A stretch of 19,255 bases of DNA from Deltaproteobacteria bacterium (GCA_031279155.1 JAITJB010000307.1:1-19255), one strand, 5' to 3'. Counted from the stretch's first letter, positions 7,911-14,374 are shown. Made by a program: numbers and translations. The notes: generated from the sequence alone by a model not told the origin.

Positions 7911-8052
7911 AACTAACGTATCGATAGGCTCGTATCGATAGACCAGTATCGGCAGATCGCAATCGGCAGACCCGTAACGGTAAACTCGTTTAGGTTAGCC
8001 CGTTTGAGCGAGTTTGGCCCGGTATTATCGGCGAGCAATAGATACGTTAGTT
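7911..8052. repeat. 142-bp element with 12-bp perfect terminal inverted repeats enclosing about 15-bp degenerate tandem units
   Basis: AACTAACGTATC at 7911-7922 is repeated in inverted form as GATACGTTAGTT at 8041-8052. Two of the three next inner bases also pair. Inside, units of about 15 bp (CGTATCGATAGACCA-like) run from 7917 to about 8005, decaying from left to right. The left arm also pairs with TTAGTT over the stop codon of the upstream gene (7900-7905). No coding frame and no clear target-site duplication are seen. It could be a small non-autonomous element or a structured 3' region. Confidence 0.65.
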
Positions 8053-8128
8053 TAAAAAAAATAAGCCCCAAGGCAGAAACATTTTGTCGCCAGTCTTTCT
8101 AGCGGACGATCATTTGTTTGCCTTATTT

Positions 8129-8156
8129 TGGCTAAAATTTTGTCTGGCTAAAATTT
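8129..8156. repeat. 12-bp direct repeat, 16 bp apart
   Basis: TGGCTAAAATTT occurs at 8129-8140 and 8145-8156. The first copy is part of ATTTTGGCTAAAAT, also found upstream of purA. The function is unknown. Confidence 0.6.
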
Positions 8157-8170
8157 ACGAAAAATATGCC

Positions 8171-8200
8171 CGAGAAGCGCCCATGGTCGCATGGGTCTCG
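8171..8200. other. stem-loop with two stacked helices
   Basis: CCCATG-GTCG-CATGGG (8180-8195) forms a perfect 6-bp stem with a 4-nt loop. CGAGA (8171-8175) can pair with TCTCG (8196-8200) outside it, leaving a 4-nt one-sided bulge. It directly abuts the octamer array. Confidence 0.6.
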
Positions 8201-8255
8201 CGAGAGTGCGAGAGGGCGATAGCGCGATAGCGCGAGAGCGCGAAAGCGCGAGTTC
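8200..8255. repeat. seven tandem 8-bp units of consensus GCGANAGC
   Basis: Seven consecutive octamers begin at 8200: GCGAGAGT, GCGAGAGG, GCGATAGC, GCGATAGC, GCGAGAGC, GCGAAAGC, GCGAGTTC. The 8-bp period is not a multiple of three, which argues against coding. Most units have the form GC-GANA-GC, able to close as tiny GNNA-loop hairpins in RNA or single-stranded DNA. This is plain tandem repetition without spacers, not CRISPR. Confidence 0.85.
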
Positions 8256-8280
8256 GCAAGCCGGCAAGGTGGTGAGAATG

Positions 8281-8324
8281 GCGAACTTACCTATCTTGCG
8301 ATTTAAGAAGATAGGTAAGTTCGC
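8281..8324. other. perfect 17-bp inverted repeat (long hairpin)
   Basis: GCGAACTTACCTATCTT at 8281-8297 is followed after a 10-nt loop by its exact reverse complement at 8308-8324. No T-run follows on either strand, so it is not an ordinary intrinsic terminator. Related AAGTTCG(C/G) words recur nearby at about 8252, 8361 and 8385. Confidence 0.9.
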
Positions 8325-8883
8325 AAGGCCCCAAACCCCAATCTATGAAGACCTTAGAAAGTTCGCTAGTTTGTAAGGCACGTAAGTTCGGCTCTAGCTT
8401 ATTTTCCGGCTATCGAAAAAATAGTGGACTTGTTTTTGAGTATAACTTATACTTAGCGACTTGTTGAGTAGTCCTCTCTAAGAAGGCCGCGCTTACTAAA
8501 AGCTATAAAAAACACTACCCGCTTGGTTTTTCGACTATGGGATTTAGCCAGGTAGCCGGGACTTTTTTTGATATCCCTATTGACATTGCTGTTGGATTTA
8601 TGTATGCTTTTATAATGCTTTCCTAAGTCGGCGCCCAAATTGCTCCGATCCCGTAAAAAACGGGCTGGGCAGTTAAGATTTTGGGTTTCATCTCAATTTT
8701 TCCCGAGTTCATCAGCCAATCAATCCTAATCAACTCTGCAAATATTTTTATGATAATAATCCTTTTTAGGCTGGCCAACTAACGGCTAGTCTAGTTGTTT
8801 TTTTGTTCTTTTTTTATTTACTTCAATCAAGGCCCTAGGTTGACTGTTAAATCACCTCTGCGGCCAAAGCGGGAACGCACGCA
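8325..8883. other. intergenic region upstream of rho, no convincing gene
   Basis: I see no recognisable gene here. A minus-strand frame at 8453-8638 (61 codons, from a TTG) has no ribosome binding site or family resemblance. Visible structure includes a 15-nt palindrome AGTATAACTTATACT (8439-8453) and a CCCGT-AAAAA-ACGGG hairpin (8650-8664). The last 140 bp are T-rich and likely carry the rho promoter and leader, but I could not pick a clear -35/-10 pair. Confidence 0.5.
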
Positions 8884-10146
8884 ATGACTGACAAGATGGA
8901 TCTGTCGGAACTGAAGCAGATGAAGATTTCTGAGCTCACGGCCATGGCTAAGGAGTTCAAAATCGATAACGCCACCGGGCTAAGAAAGCAGGAACTAATT
9001 TTTTCCCTCCTCCAGGCTCAAACCGAACACAACGGCATGATATTCGGAGGGGGAGTGCTGGAGACGCTACCCGATGGTTTTGGATTTTTAAGGGCTCCAG
9101 AGTCTAACTACCTGCCTGGGCCTGACGATATTTACGTATCCCCTAGCCAGATTCGTAGGTTTAACCTTAGAACTGGCGACACTGTATCCGGACAGATTCG
9201 GCCGCCTAAGGAGAGCGAGCGTTATTACGCACTCCTAAAAGTAGAACAATGTAACTTCGAGGACCCCGAAGAGATTACCCGTGATAAGATCCTCTTCGAT
9301 AACTTAACCCCGCTGTACCCTGATGAGCGCATTCGCTTAGAGACAGAAACCAAAAATTTCTCCATGCGCATCATGGATATGATGACCCCCATCGGTAAAG
9401 GCCAGAGAGGCTTAATAGTCTCGCCGCCTAGGACCGGTAAAACCATCTTGCTGCAAAATATCGCCAACAGCATAACCAAAAATCACCCCGACGTGGCCTT
9501 AATAATGCTCTTAATCGATGAGCGGCCCGAAGAGGTGACCGACATGCAAAGATCGGTTACCGGCGAGGTTATAAGCTCAACTTTCGATGAGCCGGCCACT
9601 CGTCACGTCCAGGTGGCCGACATGGTCATTGAAAAGGCCAAAAGGCTAGTTGAGCACAAGCGCGATGTGGTCATTCTTCTAGATTCCATTACTCGCCTCT
9701 CTAGGGCCTACAATACGGTCGTGCCTCCATCGGGTAAGATTTTATCCGGCGGCGTGGACTCAAACGCCCTCCACCGACCCAAGCGCTTCTTTGGCGCGGC
9801 TCGAAACGTTGAGGAGGGGGGATCTTTGACCATCATCGCTACGGCCTTAATCGACACCGGTAGCCGCATGGACGAGGTTATCTTCGAGGAATTTAAAGGC
9901 ACCGGCAACATGGAGATCCACTTGGACCGCAAGTTAAGCGACAAGAGGGTCTTCCCGGCCATGGACATCAACCGCAGCGGCACCCGCAAAGAGGATCTTC
10001 TTTTAACCGACAAGGAGCTTAACAGGATCTGGATCTTAAGAAAACTTTTAAGTCCGCTCAATCCCGTTGACAGCATGGAATTTCTCCTCGACAAGATGCG
10101 CGGCTCTAAAACCAACAGTGAATTTTTAGATTCCATGAGCGCTTAA
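8884..10146 (+). CDS. rho: transcription termination factor Rho
   Basis: Rho is a hexameric RNA-dependent ATPase/helicase that ends transcription of untranslated RNA in the cytoplasm. The 420-residue protein has the usual order: a short helical Rho_N domain (about 1-48), the cold-shock-like primary RNA site with DGFGFLR (64-70) and DDIYVSPSQIRRF (81-93), then the RecA-type ATPase core. Walker A is in GLIVSPPRTGKT (ending Lys186), Walker B in VVILLDSITRL (about 262-272), and the Q loop lies in the PSGKILSGGVDSNALHRPKR stretch. GGSLTIIATALIDTGSRMDEVIFEEFKGTGN-type C-terminal motifs are all present. Length matches typical Rho proteins (about 415-430), with no large insertion in the N-terminal domain. 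It starts at an ATG preceded by a rather weak ribosome binding site (GGGAACGCACGCA). The next gene begins 42 bp after the stop. Confidence 0.97.
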   Translation: MTDKMDLSELKQMKISELTAMAKEFKIDNATGLRKQELIFSLLQAQTEHNGMIFGGGVLETLPDGFGFLRAPESNYLPGPDDIYVSPSQIRRFNLRTGDTVSGQIRPPKESERYYALLKVEQCNFEDPEEITRDKILFDNLTPLYPDERIRLETETKNFSMRIMDMMTPIGKGQRGLIVSPPRTGKTILLQNIANSITKNHPDVALIMLLIDERPEEVTDMQRSVTGEVISSTFDEPATRHVQVADMVIEKAKRLVEHKRDVVILLDSITRLSRAYNTVVPPSGKILSGGVDSNALHRPKRFFGAARNVEEGGSLTIIATALIDTGSRMDEVIFEEFKGTGNMEIHLDRKLSDKRVFPAMDINRSGTRKEDLLLTDKELNRIWILRKLLSPLNPVDSMEFLLDKMRGSKTNSEFLDSMSA

Positions 10147-10188
10147 ACCGCGAAAATTGTGCGCCGCCAAAATTGTGAGGAGCAAGAG

Positions 10189-10560
10189 ATGGATCTGTCA
10201 GATCACGATAAGTTACTAATTATTAAGTTTTTTTGTCGAAAAATACAGGAAGCGGCTACGACTTACGGGAGAGATTTTTCGTCCTTAACTGGTAACTTTC
10301 ATTATATATCACTTTTATCTATGTACTTAATTCAGATAGGCGGTCAATGCGAAAAGTTGACCGATGAATTTAAAGAAATTAATAGTGAAATTTCTTGGAG
10401 CGTATTGATTGACTTTAAAAATAAATTGATAACCAGCTTTTTCTCTTCAGATATTGTTGATATTTGGAACCTATCAGGAGAATGCGCGATTAAACTATTT
10501 GGGCTGTGCCGAGAGAAATTAGGCGATGAGGAATTTAGTTTCCCGTCATTTTTAAATTAG
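10189..10560 (+). CDS. HepT/DUF86-like protein with replaced catalytic residues (orphan)
   Basis: I chose the ATG at 10189 (123 residues) because GAGGAG lies just upstream; a longer frame from 10159 lacks such a site. The all-helical pattern matches HepT/DUF86: an N-terminal KLLIIKFFCRKI helix, a central IGGQCEKLTDEFKEINSEISW segment (usually IGEAxKxLSxEFKxxxPEIPW), and the motif region FKNKLITSFFSSDIVDIW (usually xRNxLIHxYxxVDxxxVW). HepT toxins are RNases with an RX4HXY motif, neutralised by an MntA-type nucleotidyltransferase antitoxin that AMPylates them. Here all three key residues are changed (Lys77, Thr82, Phe84) and no MntA gene is adjacent. Base composition is clearly more AT-rich than in rho and the HDOD gene, which suggests acquisition or relaxed selection. 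I infer an inactive or re-purposed HepT fold, possibly transcribed with rho. Confidence 0.7.
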   Translation: MDLSDHDKLLIIKFFCRKIQEAATTYGRDFSSLTGNFHYISLLSMYLIQIGGQCEKLTDEFKEINSEISWSVLIDFKNKLITSFFSSDIVDIWNLSGECAIKLFGLCREKLGDEEFSFPSFLN

Positions 10561-10665
10561 GCCCTTTCTTAGTTTTTCGTGGTCAGTTTCCCGTGGGTCT
10601 GACGTTTAAACCGCGACGCCGTTAAAATCGTTTAAATTGTCAGTTTGCCTTGCGGCGATTATTGT

Positions 10666-10901
10666 GCTAAATTTATGAGGCTGGGACGATAAATTTTAGC
10701 CTACCCTCAAGGGATATGCTCTCTAAAATGGAGCATGATTGAGTAAAGTAAGGCGCCCTGTCCAAGTCCCTGGCTAGGGAGACAGAGATGGGGCTTTGAA
10801 TATTGGACCATAAGGGCCTCAAGTTATTTTCAGTAAAGTCCAAGATGGTTTTGTTTCGCTATTAGTTATATTGGGTCCAAAGCCCCGGTTAAGGTCTTAA
10901 C
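10666..10901 (+). ncRNA. candidate structured RNA / leader before the HDOD gene
   Basis: Several helices can be drawn in this 365-bp gene-free stretch. H1 pairs 10666-10676 with 10689-10700 (11 bp, one bulged A, loop GAGGCTGGGACG). H2 pairs 10716-10721 with 10731-10736, plus an outer CTCAA/TTGAG (10706-10710 with 10739-10743). H3 pairs CTGTC (10758-10762) with GACAG (10781-10785) and TCCCT with AGGGA inside, leaving one 4-nt bulge. H4 is long range: GGGGCTTT (10790-10797) and GGACC (10805-10809) pair with the contiguous GGTCCAAAGCCCC (10874-10886), with one 7-nt bulge. H5 is GTTAA/TTAAC (10888-10892 with 10897-10901). The series ends 25 nt before the HDOD start. I recognise no known riboswitch class. 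It is either a cis leader or an independent RNA. Confidence 0.5.
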
Positions 10902-10925
10902 TAGGTTCCACCATAAGGGTCCTTC

Positions 10926-11882
10926 ATGAAGGCTGACGGCCACATTTTACCTGCCTCTCCAGATATTCCCATCGATCTCCAGGTGCAGAGGCGCTTAGGT
11001 GATATTGGTCGTTTGGTCAGCTTGCCTCAGACCACTTTCCGCCTGCTCAGCTTACTGATGGACGAAGACACCTCGGCTAAAGATCTCCAGGCGGTAATTG
11101 AGATCGATCCGGCTTTGACGGCCAAGATCTTAAGCTTATCCAACTCCCCGATTTACGCCACCCGGGAACCTGTCTCCACCGTTCAAAGAGCCATTACCAT
11201 CATAGGTTTTAACGAGCTCGAGGTCCTGGCCATGGGCATGGGTCTAGCTGAGACCTTTGACATTAGAAAGGTCCCGGCGGGATTTGACAGCCAAGCCCTT
11301 TGGCTCCACTGCCTAGCCGTGGCCTGGATATCGAGGGAGCTAGCCGCCGTCACCGGGGCGGCTGACCCGGGGGAAGCCATGATCGCCGGCATCCTCCACG
11401 AATTGGGGACTTTGATTTTAATCTCCAAGTTTCCGGTTAACTTTCAGCAGATTTTAGATCTCATTAATTCCGGCATGAACTTAAGGACGGCGGAAACGAC
11501 CCTAAGCTTAAGGCATGAGGTCATAGGCTACCATCTGGCCAGAAATTGGAGTTTACCTGAGGTCTTTCAAAACGTCATTTTATACCACCACGATCCGGAG
11601 CGGGCCGGAGCCTTTCAAAAAGCCGCCTCCATAGTGGCTTTGGCCGATAATTTGGCCCACAAAACTGGCTATGAGCTAAAAATTGAGAACTTAGAAATTA
11701 ATCTACCTGTTATCTTAAAAATACTAAGTTTTTCGGTTGATAGGCTCCAGATTTTTGTCAAAAAGGTCTTGGAAAATATCGTCAAGGTCGAGCCCCTTTG
11801 GGGAGAGATGGTCAATATCTCTAAGCCTAGCGCTCGAAAAGAGGGATCGTCTTTGACTTCAATTATGAATAAGCGCAACTAA
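10926..11882 (+). CDS. HDOD domain signalling protein
   Basis: This 318-residue soluble protein is a single HDOD domain (about 15-230) plus a helical C-terminal extension. The fold signs are DPALTAKILSLSNSPIY (61-77), the RAITIIGFNEL helix, HCLAVAW (His128), ILHELGTLIL and YHHDPE (His221-His222). A glutamate (HE, 158-159) stands where HD-type hydrolases carry the HD pair, as expected for HDOD proteins, which are thought to act as scaffolds in signalling rather than as enzymes; many are linked to c-di-GMP, motility or stress networks. No other domain (EAL, GGDEF, receiver) is attached. The AAGGG ribosome binding site 6 nt before the ATG lies in ACCATAAGGGTCCT, a near copy of which sits upstream at 10807-10819. 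The target process cannot be read from the sequence. Confidence 0.9.
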   Translation: MKADGHILPASPDIPIDLQVQRRLGDIGRLVSLPQTTFRLLSLLMDEDTSAKDLQAVIEIDPALTAKILSLSNSPIYATREPVSTVQRAITIIGFNELEVLAMGMGLAETFDIRKVPAGFDSQALWLHCLAVAWISRELAAVTGAADPGEAMIAGILHELGTLILISKFPVNFQQILDLINSGMNLRTAETTLSLRHEVIGYHLARNWSLPEVFQNVILYHHDPERAGAFQKAASIVALADNLAHKTGYELKIENLEINLPVILKILSFSVDRLQIFVKKVLENIVKVEPLWGEMVNISKPSARKEGSSLTSIMNKRN

Positions 11883-11940
11883 CGAGAAAAAAACTAACAA
11901 TTACCTGTTTAATAACGAACAAAACCTGAAAAAGGGGTAA

Positions 11941-12325
11941 GGGGGCTTAGGACAGACAGACGACCGCCGGGTCCTTTGGGACCGGGAGGAAAGTCCGGGC
12001 TCCACAGGGCGCGGTGCTGGGTAACGCCCAGCGGGGGTAACCCCGGGCAAGCGCAACAGAAAGCAGACCGCCTTGAGCCTTAGGGCTCATGGTAAGGGTG
12101 AAACGGCGAGGTAAGAGCTCACCGGCCGGTCGGGCGACCGATCGGGCCAGGCAAGCCCCACCGGGAGCAAGGCCAAGTAGAGGGACACGGGCGGCCCGTC
12201 CAGTCCCCGGGTTGGTTGCTGGAACTTCGGGGTAACCCGAAGTCTAGAGGAATGGTCGTCGCCATGGGCCACAGCCGGGACTTGGCCCAGGGAACAGAAC
12301 CCGGCTTATGACTGCCTAAGCCTCC
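11941..12325 (+). ncRNA. rnpB: RNase P RNA (bacterial type A)
   Basis: This is the catalytic RNA of ribonuclease P, which removes 5' leaders from pre-tRNAs. The conserved core GAGGAAAGTCCGGGCTCC begins at 11986-11987, and the matching 3' core ACAGAACCCGGCTTATG runs from about 12294 to 12310. The ends pair to form helix P1: GGCTTAGG (11944-11951) with CCTAAGCC (12315-12322), extendable to about 11 bp with the flanking G and C bases. The length, about 385 nt, is typical. The exact 5' and 3' ends are set by the P1 pairing and are approximate. A minus-strand frame across 12087-12272 is only a shadow of this RNA. Confidence 0.96.
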
Positions 12326-12331
12326 TAAAGT

Positions 12332-12371
12332 CTGGTCACTCTCCCTGAGGTGTGGCCAGGGCCCCTTTTTT
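12332..12371 (+). terminator. probable terminator after rnpB
   Basis: CTGGTCAC (12332-12339) pairs with GTGGCCAG (12352-12359) with one G-T pair, followed by GGCCCC and a T6 run (12366-12371). The T-run lies 6 nt from the stem, so efficiency is uncertain. Confidence 0.5.
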
Positions 12372-12404
12372 CCCGCATTAAAAGTCCCATTTTTTTCTTT
12401 TGGC

Positions 12405-12433
12405 TAGATGAATTTTTTTAAAAAATTCATCTA
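12405..12433. promoter_or_regulatory. 13-bp perfect inverted repeat just upstream of ispDF
   Basis: TAGATGAATTTTT (12405-12417) and AAAAATTCATCTA (12421-12433) are perfect reverse complements with a 3-nt centre (TTA). The palindrome ends 12 nt before the ispDF ATG, and no Shine-Dalgarno sequence is visible in that gap. It could be a protein operator or an RNA hairpin affecting translation. Confidence 0.75.
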
Positions 12434-12445
12434 AATCAACCCCAT

Positions 12446-13606
12446 ATGACTAGCCGCCCATATACTTCCGCCATCATCGTAGCTGCCGGCCGCGGCCTAA
12501 GGTTTGACTCTAATGGCAACTCTCAGCCCAAACAGCTGAGACTTTTAGGCCCTAAACCGGTCATTAGCCTGACGGTGGAGGTGTTCGCTCAGCATCCGGA
12601 TATCGATGAGGTAATCTTAGTTGTCCCTGGCGATCTTAGAGGGCTTTTTGAAGAACTCTTTGAGCCGTTTTTAGGGAGCATTCTTAAAATTACCTCTGGC
12701 GGCTTAAAGCGCACCGATTCCACCAAGGCCGGTCTTACCATAGCCAACCCCAAGGCCGAAGTTATCTTGGTCCACGATGGGGTCAGGCCCCTGGTTAGCC
12801 CCCACCATATTACTTTAGTTATCGAGGGGGCCATAGAAGAGGGCGCGGCCATTTTGGCCGTGCCCGTCCGCGACACCCTAAAAAAAGCCGATGATCTTGG
12901 CTTTATCAGTCAAACAGTCGATCGCCACAACCTCTGGCAGGCTCAAACTCCCCAAGGCTTTCGCCGGGAGATTTTAGAAAAGGCCATGGCCTTACGCAAT
13001 CAGGCTACTGATGAAGCGTCGTTAGTTGAGGCCTTAGGAATTAAAGTTAAGTTGGTAGCCGGAGATATGGGGAACATTAAAATAACCGAGCCAAGCGATT
13101 TGGTGCTAGCCGCGCGCTTATTAGGCGGCGGCTTAAGGGTTGGTCAGGGCTGGGATTTTCATGCCTTTGCCCCGGCTCGGCCCCTTTTTTTGGGCTGCAT
13201 CTTTATCGAAGATGAAATGGGGCTAGAGGGCCATTCTGACGCCGATGTCTTGGCCCACGCCTTAGTTGACGCCCTCTTGGGGGCGGCGTCTTTGGGAGAT
13301 ATTGGCCTCTATTTCCCGTCTAGTGAGGCCCGCTGGAAGGGGGCCTCAGGCGCCAAACTTTTGGAGCTGGCTTATAAGGCCGTAAAGGAGGCCGGCTACA
13401 CTTTGGTCAACGCTGATTTAACCCTCATAGGCCAAAAGCCTAAGATCTCCCAATACCGCCAGCAGATGATAGAAGCTATGGCCTTGGCCATTGGCCAAAG
13501 TCCGCTAAATTTTAATTTAAAGGGCAAAACCACCGAAGGCCTAGGCTTTTTGGGCCGGGGTGAGGGCTTAGCCGCTCAGGCTACGGTCTTACTTTCAAAA
13601 TCTTAA
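12446..13606 (+). CDS. ispDF: bifunctional IspD/IspF (MEP cytidylyltransferase / MECDP synthase)
   Basis: The fused protein carries out two non-consecutive steps of the MEP isoprenoid pathway: CTP plus 2-C-methyl-D-erythritol 4-phosphate to CDP-ME (IspD), and CDP-ME 2-phosphate to the cyclic diphosphate (IspF). IspE, which acts between them, is not in the window. The N-terminal IspD half (about 1-228) has IIVAAGRGLRF with PKQ (28-30), LVHDGVRPLV (108-117) and the QTPQGFR segment. The IspF half (about 230-386) has GWDFHAF with metal ligands Asp237 and His239, GHSDADVLAHALVDALLGA with His271, GDIGLYFP, and the TTEGLGFLGRGEG block near the end. Length (386) matches known ispDF fusions. It stands alone between a palindrome and a strong terminator. 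No ribosome binding site is obvious upstream of the ATG. Confidence 0.96.
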   Translation: MTSRPYTSAIIVAAGRGLRFDSNGNSQPKQLRLLGPKPVISLTVEVFAQHPDIDEVILVVPGDLRGLFEELFEPFLGSILKITSGGLKRTDSTKAGLTIANPKAEVILVHDGVRPLVSPHHITLVIEGAIEEGAAILAVPVRDTLKKADDLGFISQTVDRHNLWQAQTPQGFRREILEKAMALRNQATDEASLVEALGIKVKLVAGDMGNIKITEPSDLVLAARLLGGGLRVGQGWDFHAFAPARPLFLGCIFIEDEMGLEGHSDADVLAHALVDALLGAASLGDIGLYFPSSEARWKGASGAKLLELAYKAVKEAGYTLVNADLTLIGQKPKISQYRQQMIEAMALAIGQSPLNFNLKGKTTEGLGFLGRGEGLAAQATVLLSKS

Positions 13607-13613
13607 GCTAGCC

Positions 13614-13649
13614 AAAAAAAAGGGAACGGCTTATAAGGCCGTTCCCTTT
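13614..13649. terminator. strong hairpin terminator between ispDF and the MerR gene
   Basis: AAAGGGAACGGC (13619-13630) pairs perfectly with GCCGTTCCCTTT (13638-13649), with a 7-nt loop. The A8 run at 13614-13621 reads as T8 on the minus strand, making this an excellent terminator for the convergent minus-strand gene. It may also act on ispDF transcripts, where only TTT follows the stem. Confidence 0.85.
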
Positions 13650-13660
13650 AGGGCATGCCC

Positions 13661-13701
13661 TCCATGGCTTGAGGGGCGCCATCCTTGGCTTGATTGCGCC
13701 T
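13661..13701. repeat. imperfect tandem duplication of about 20 bp
   Basis: TCCATGGCTTGAGGGGCGCC (13661-13680) is followed by TCCTTGGCTTGATTGCGCC (13682-13700). It is a short non-coding duplication between the terminator and the MerR stop, next to a GGGCATGCCC palindrome (13651-13660). Confidence 0.55.
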
Positions 13702-13714
13702 GGGCGGATACGTA

Positions 13715-14032
13715 TTAGCCGTCCGGCAACCCCCCGTCAGGGGTTTTTTTAACCCCGCTGACCGATGAGGAACCGCCAGGGTTAGTCAGACCAAGTTTCA
13801 ACCTGACTCCTGCCGATTTGTACTTCTCCTCCTCAATTAGCTGCTTTAAGACCGCCACCTTTTCGACTTCCTCTAGGGAATACTGGCGTCGGCGAGTGTC
13901 GGTGCGCTCAGGTTTGAGATATTCGGAGAACTCTTTTTCCCAGTATCTAAGAGTTGTTTTCTTTACTCCGGTCATCTGGGAGACCTGGTCGATGTTCAGG
14001 CCAATTTTGTCGAGCAAATCAATCTGCGCCAT
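13715..14032 (-). CDS. short MerR-family transcriptional regulator
   Basis: I place the start at the ATG ending at 14032 because GGAGGGAGC lies 4 nt upstream; the longer frame to 14068 lacks a site. The protein has 105 residues. It carries a MerR-type winged helix-turn-helix: IDQVSQMTGVKKTTLRYWEKEF, then the wing ERTDTRRRQYSLEEVEKVAVLKQLI, and the EKYKSAGVRLKL helix. The conserved RYWE and RRxYS features are intact. The tail (about 85-105) is short, glycine- and serine-rich and probably disordered, so there is no effector-binding domain; such small MerR proteins occur next to HipB- or ribosome-associated loci in deltaproteobacteria, but the target here is not visible. It is convergent to ispDF and divergent from rsmB. 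Confidence 0.85.
   Translation of the reverse strand: MAQIDLLDKIGLNIDQVSQMTGVKKTTLRYWEKEFSEYLKPERTDTRRRQYSLEEVEKVAVLKQLIEEEKYKSAGVRLKLGLTNPGGSSSVSGVKKTPDGGLPDG
13730..13750 (+). terminator. plus-strand terminator-like hairpin inside the MerR 3' coding end
   Basis: A CCCC/GGGG stem (13730-13743) is followed by seven T (13744-13750). It faces transcripts coming from ispDF and lies antisense to the last codons of the MerR gene, so it would block read-through into that gene. Confidence 0.5.
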
Positions 14033-14068
14033 ACTGCTCCCTCCAAAACGTGAGGTTGTTGTGCGCAA

Positions 14069-14374
14069 GTCCGAGCGTCGGCGACGATATCTTGAGGATG
14101 AGCGGCCAAAATCGACTATTTAGATATACAATCAACCGACATAATACGACGAAACGCAAAATTTACCACATTGCTACGTTTTTAGTAATCCGATCCCAGG
14201 GGGATCGCTGTCTGCCGGCCCTACATCTTAGGGTTTTTCCGGCTTTGATATACTAATCGACATTTGGCGAAAAAAGTTAAATGGTTTTTTAGCCTCCGAT
14301 GACATTTTTTTTTCTGGCCCCCGCAAACCCTTATCTGGCCAGGAAAAAAAAATCAAGCTAGAGAGTATTATTTA
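14069..14374. other. divergent intergenic region between MerR and rsmB
   Basis: No gene is supported here. It should contain the MerR promoter (minus) and the rsmB promoter (plus). A 7-bp perfect stem with a 3-nt loop, CGATCCC-AGG-GGGATCG (14191-14207), could be an operator. A TATACT hexamer at 14249-14254 is a candidate -10 for rsmB, but no good -35 matches it. Confidence 0.4.

Noticed and set aside
8191..8376. 61-codon plus-strand frame over the octamer array
   Set aside because: It is produced by the GCGANAGC repeats and the hairpin; an 8-bp repeat shifts frame every unit and the translation is low complexity.
8439..8453. Palindrome AGTATAACTTATACT as a promoter or operator
   Set aside because: No matching -35 at a proper distance and no adjacent gene start, so it is only mentioned as structure.
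8453..8638. 61-codon minus-strand frame upstream of rho
   Set aside because: TTG start, no ribosome binding site, no recognisable motif.
10561..10925. c-di-GMP riboswitch, 6S RNA or SRP RNA
   Set aside because: I looked for the conserved cores of these RNAs and did not find them; only a generic structured-RNA call is supportable.
13818..14256. Two plus-strand frames of about 100 codons
   Set aside because: They are antisense to, and upstream of, the MerR gene, whose helix-turn-helix motif and ribosome binding site are far better support.
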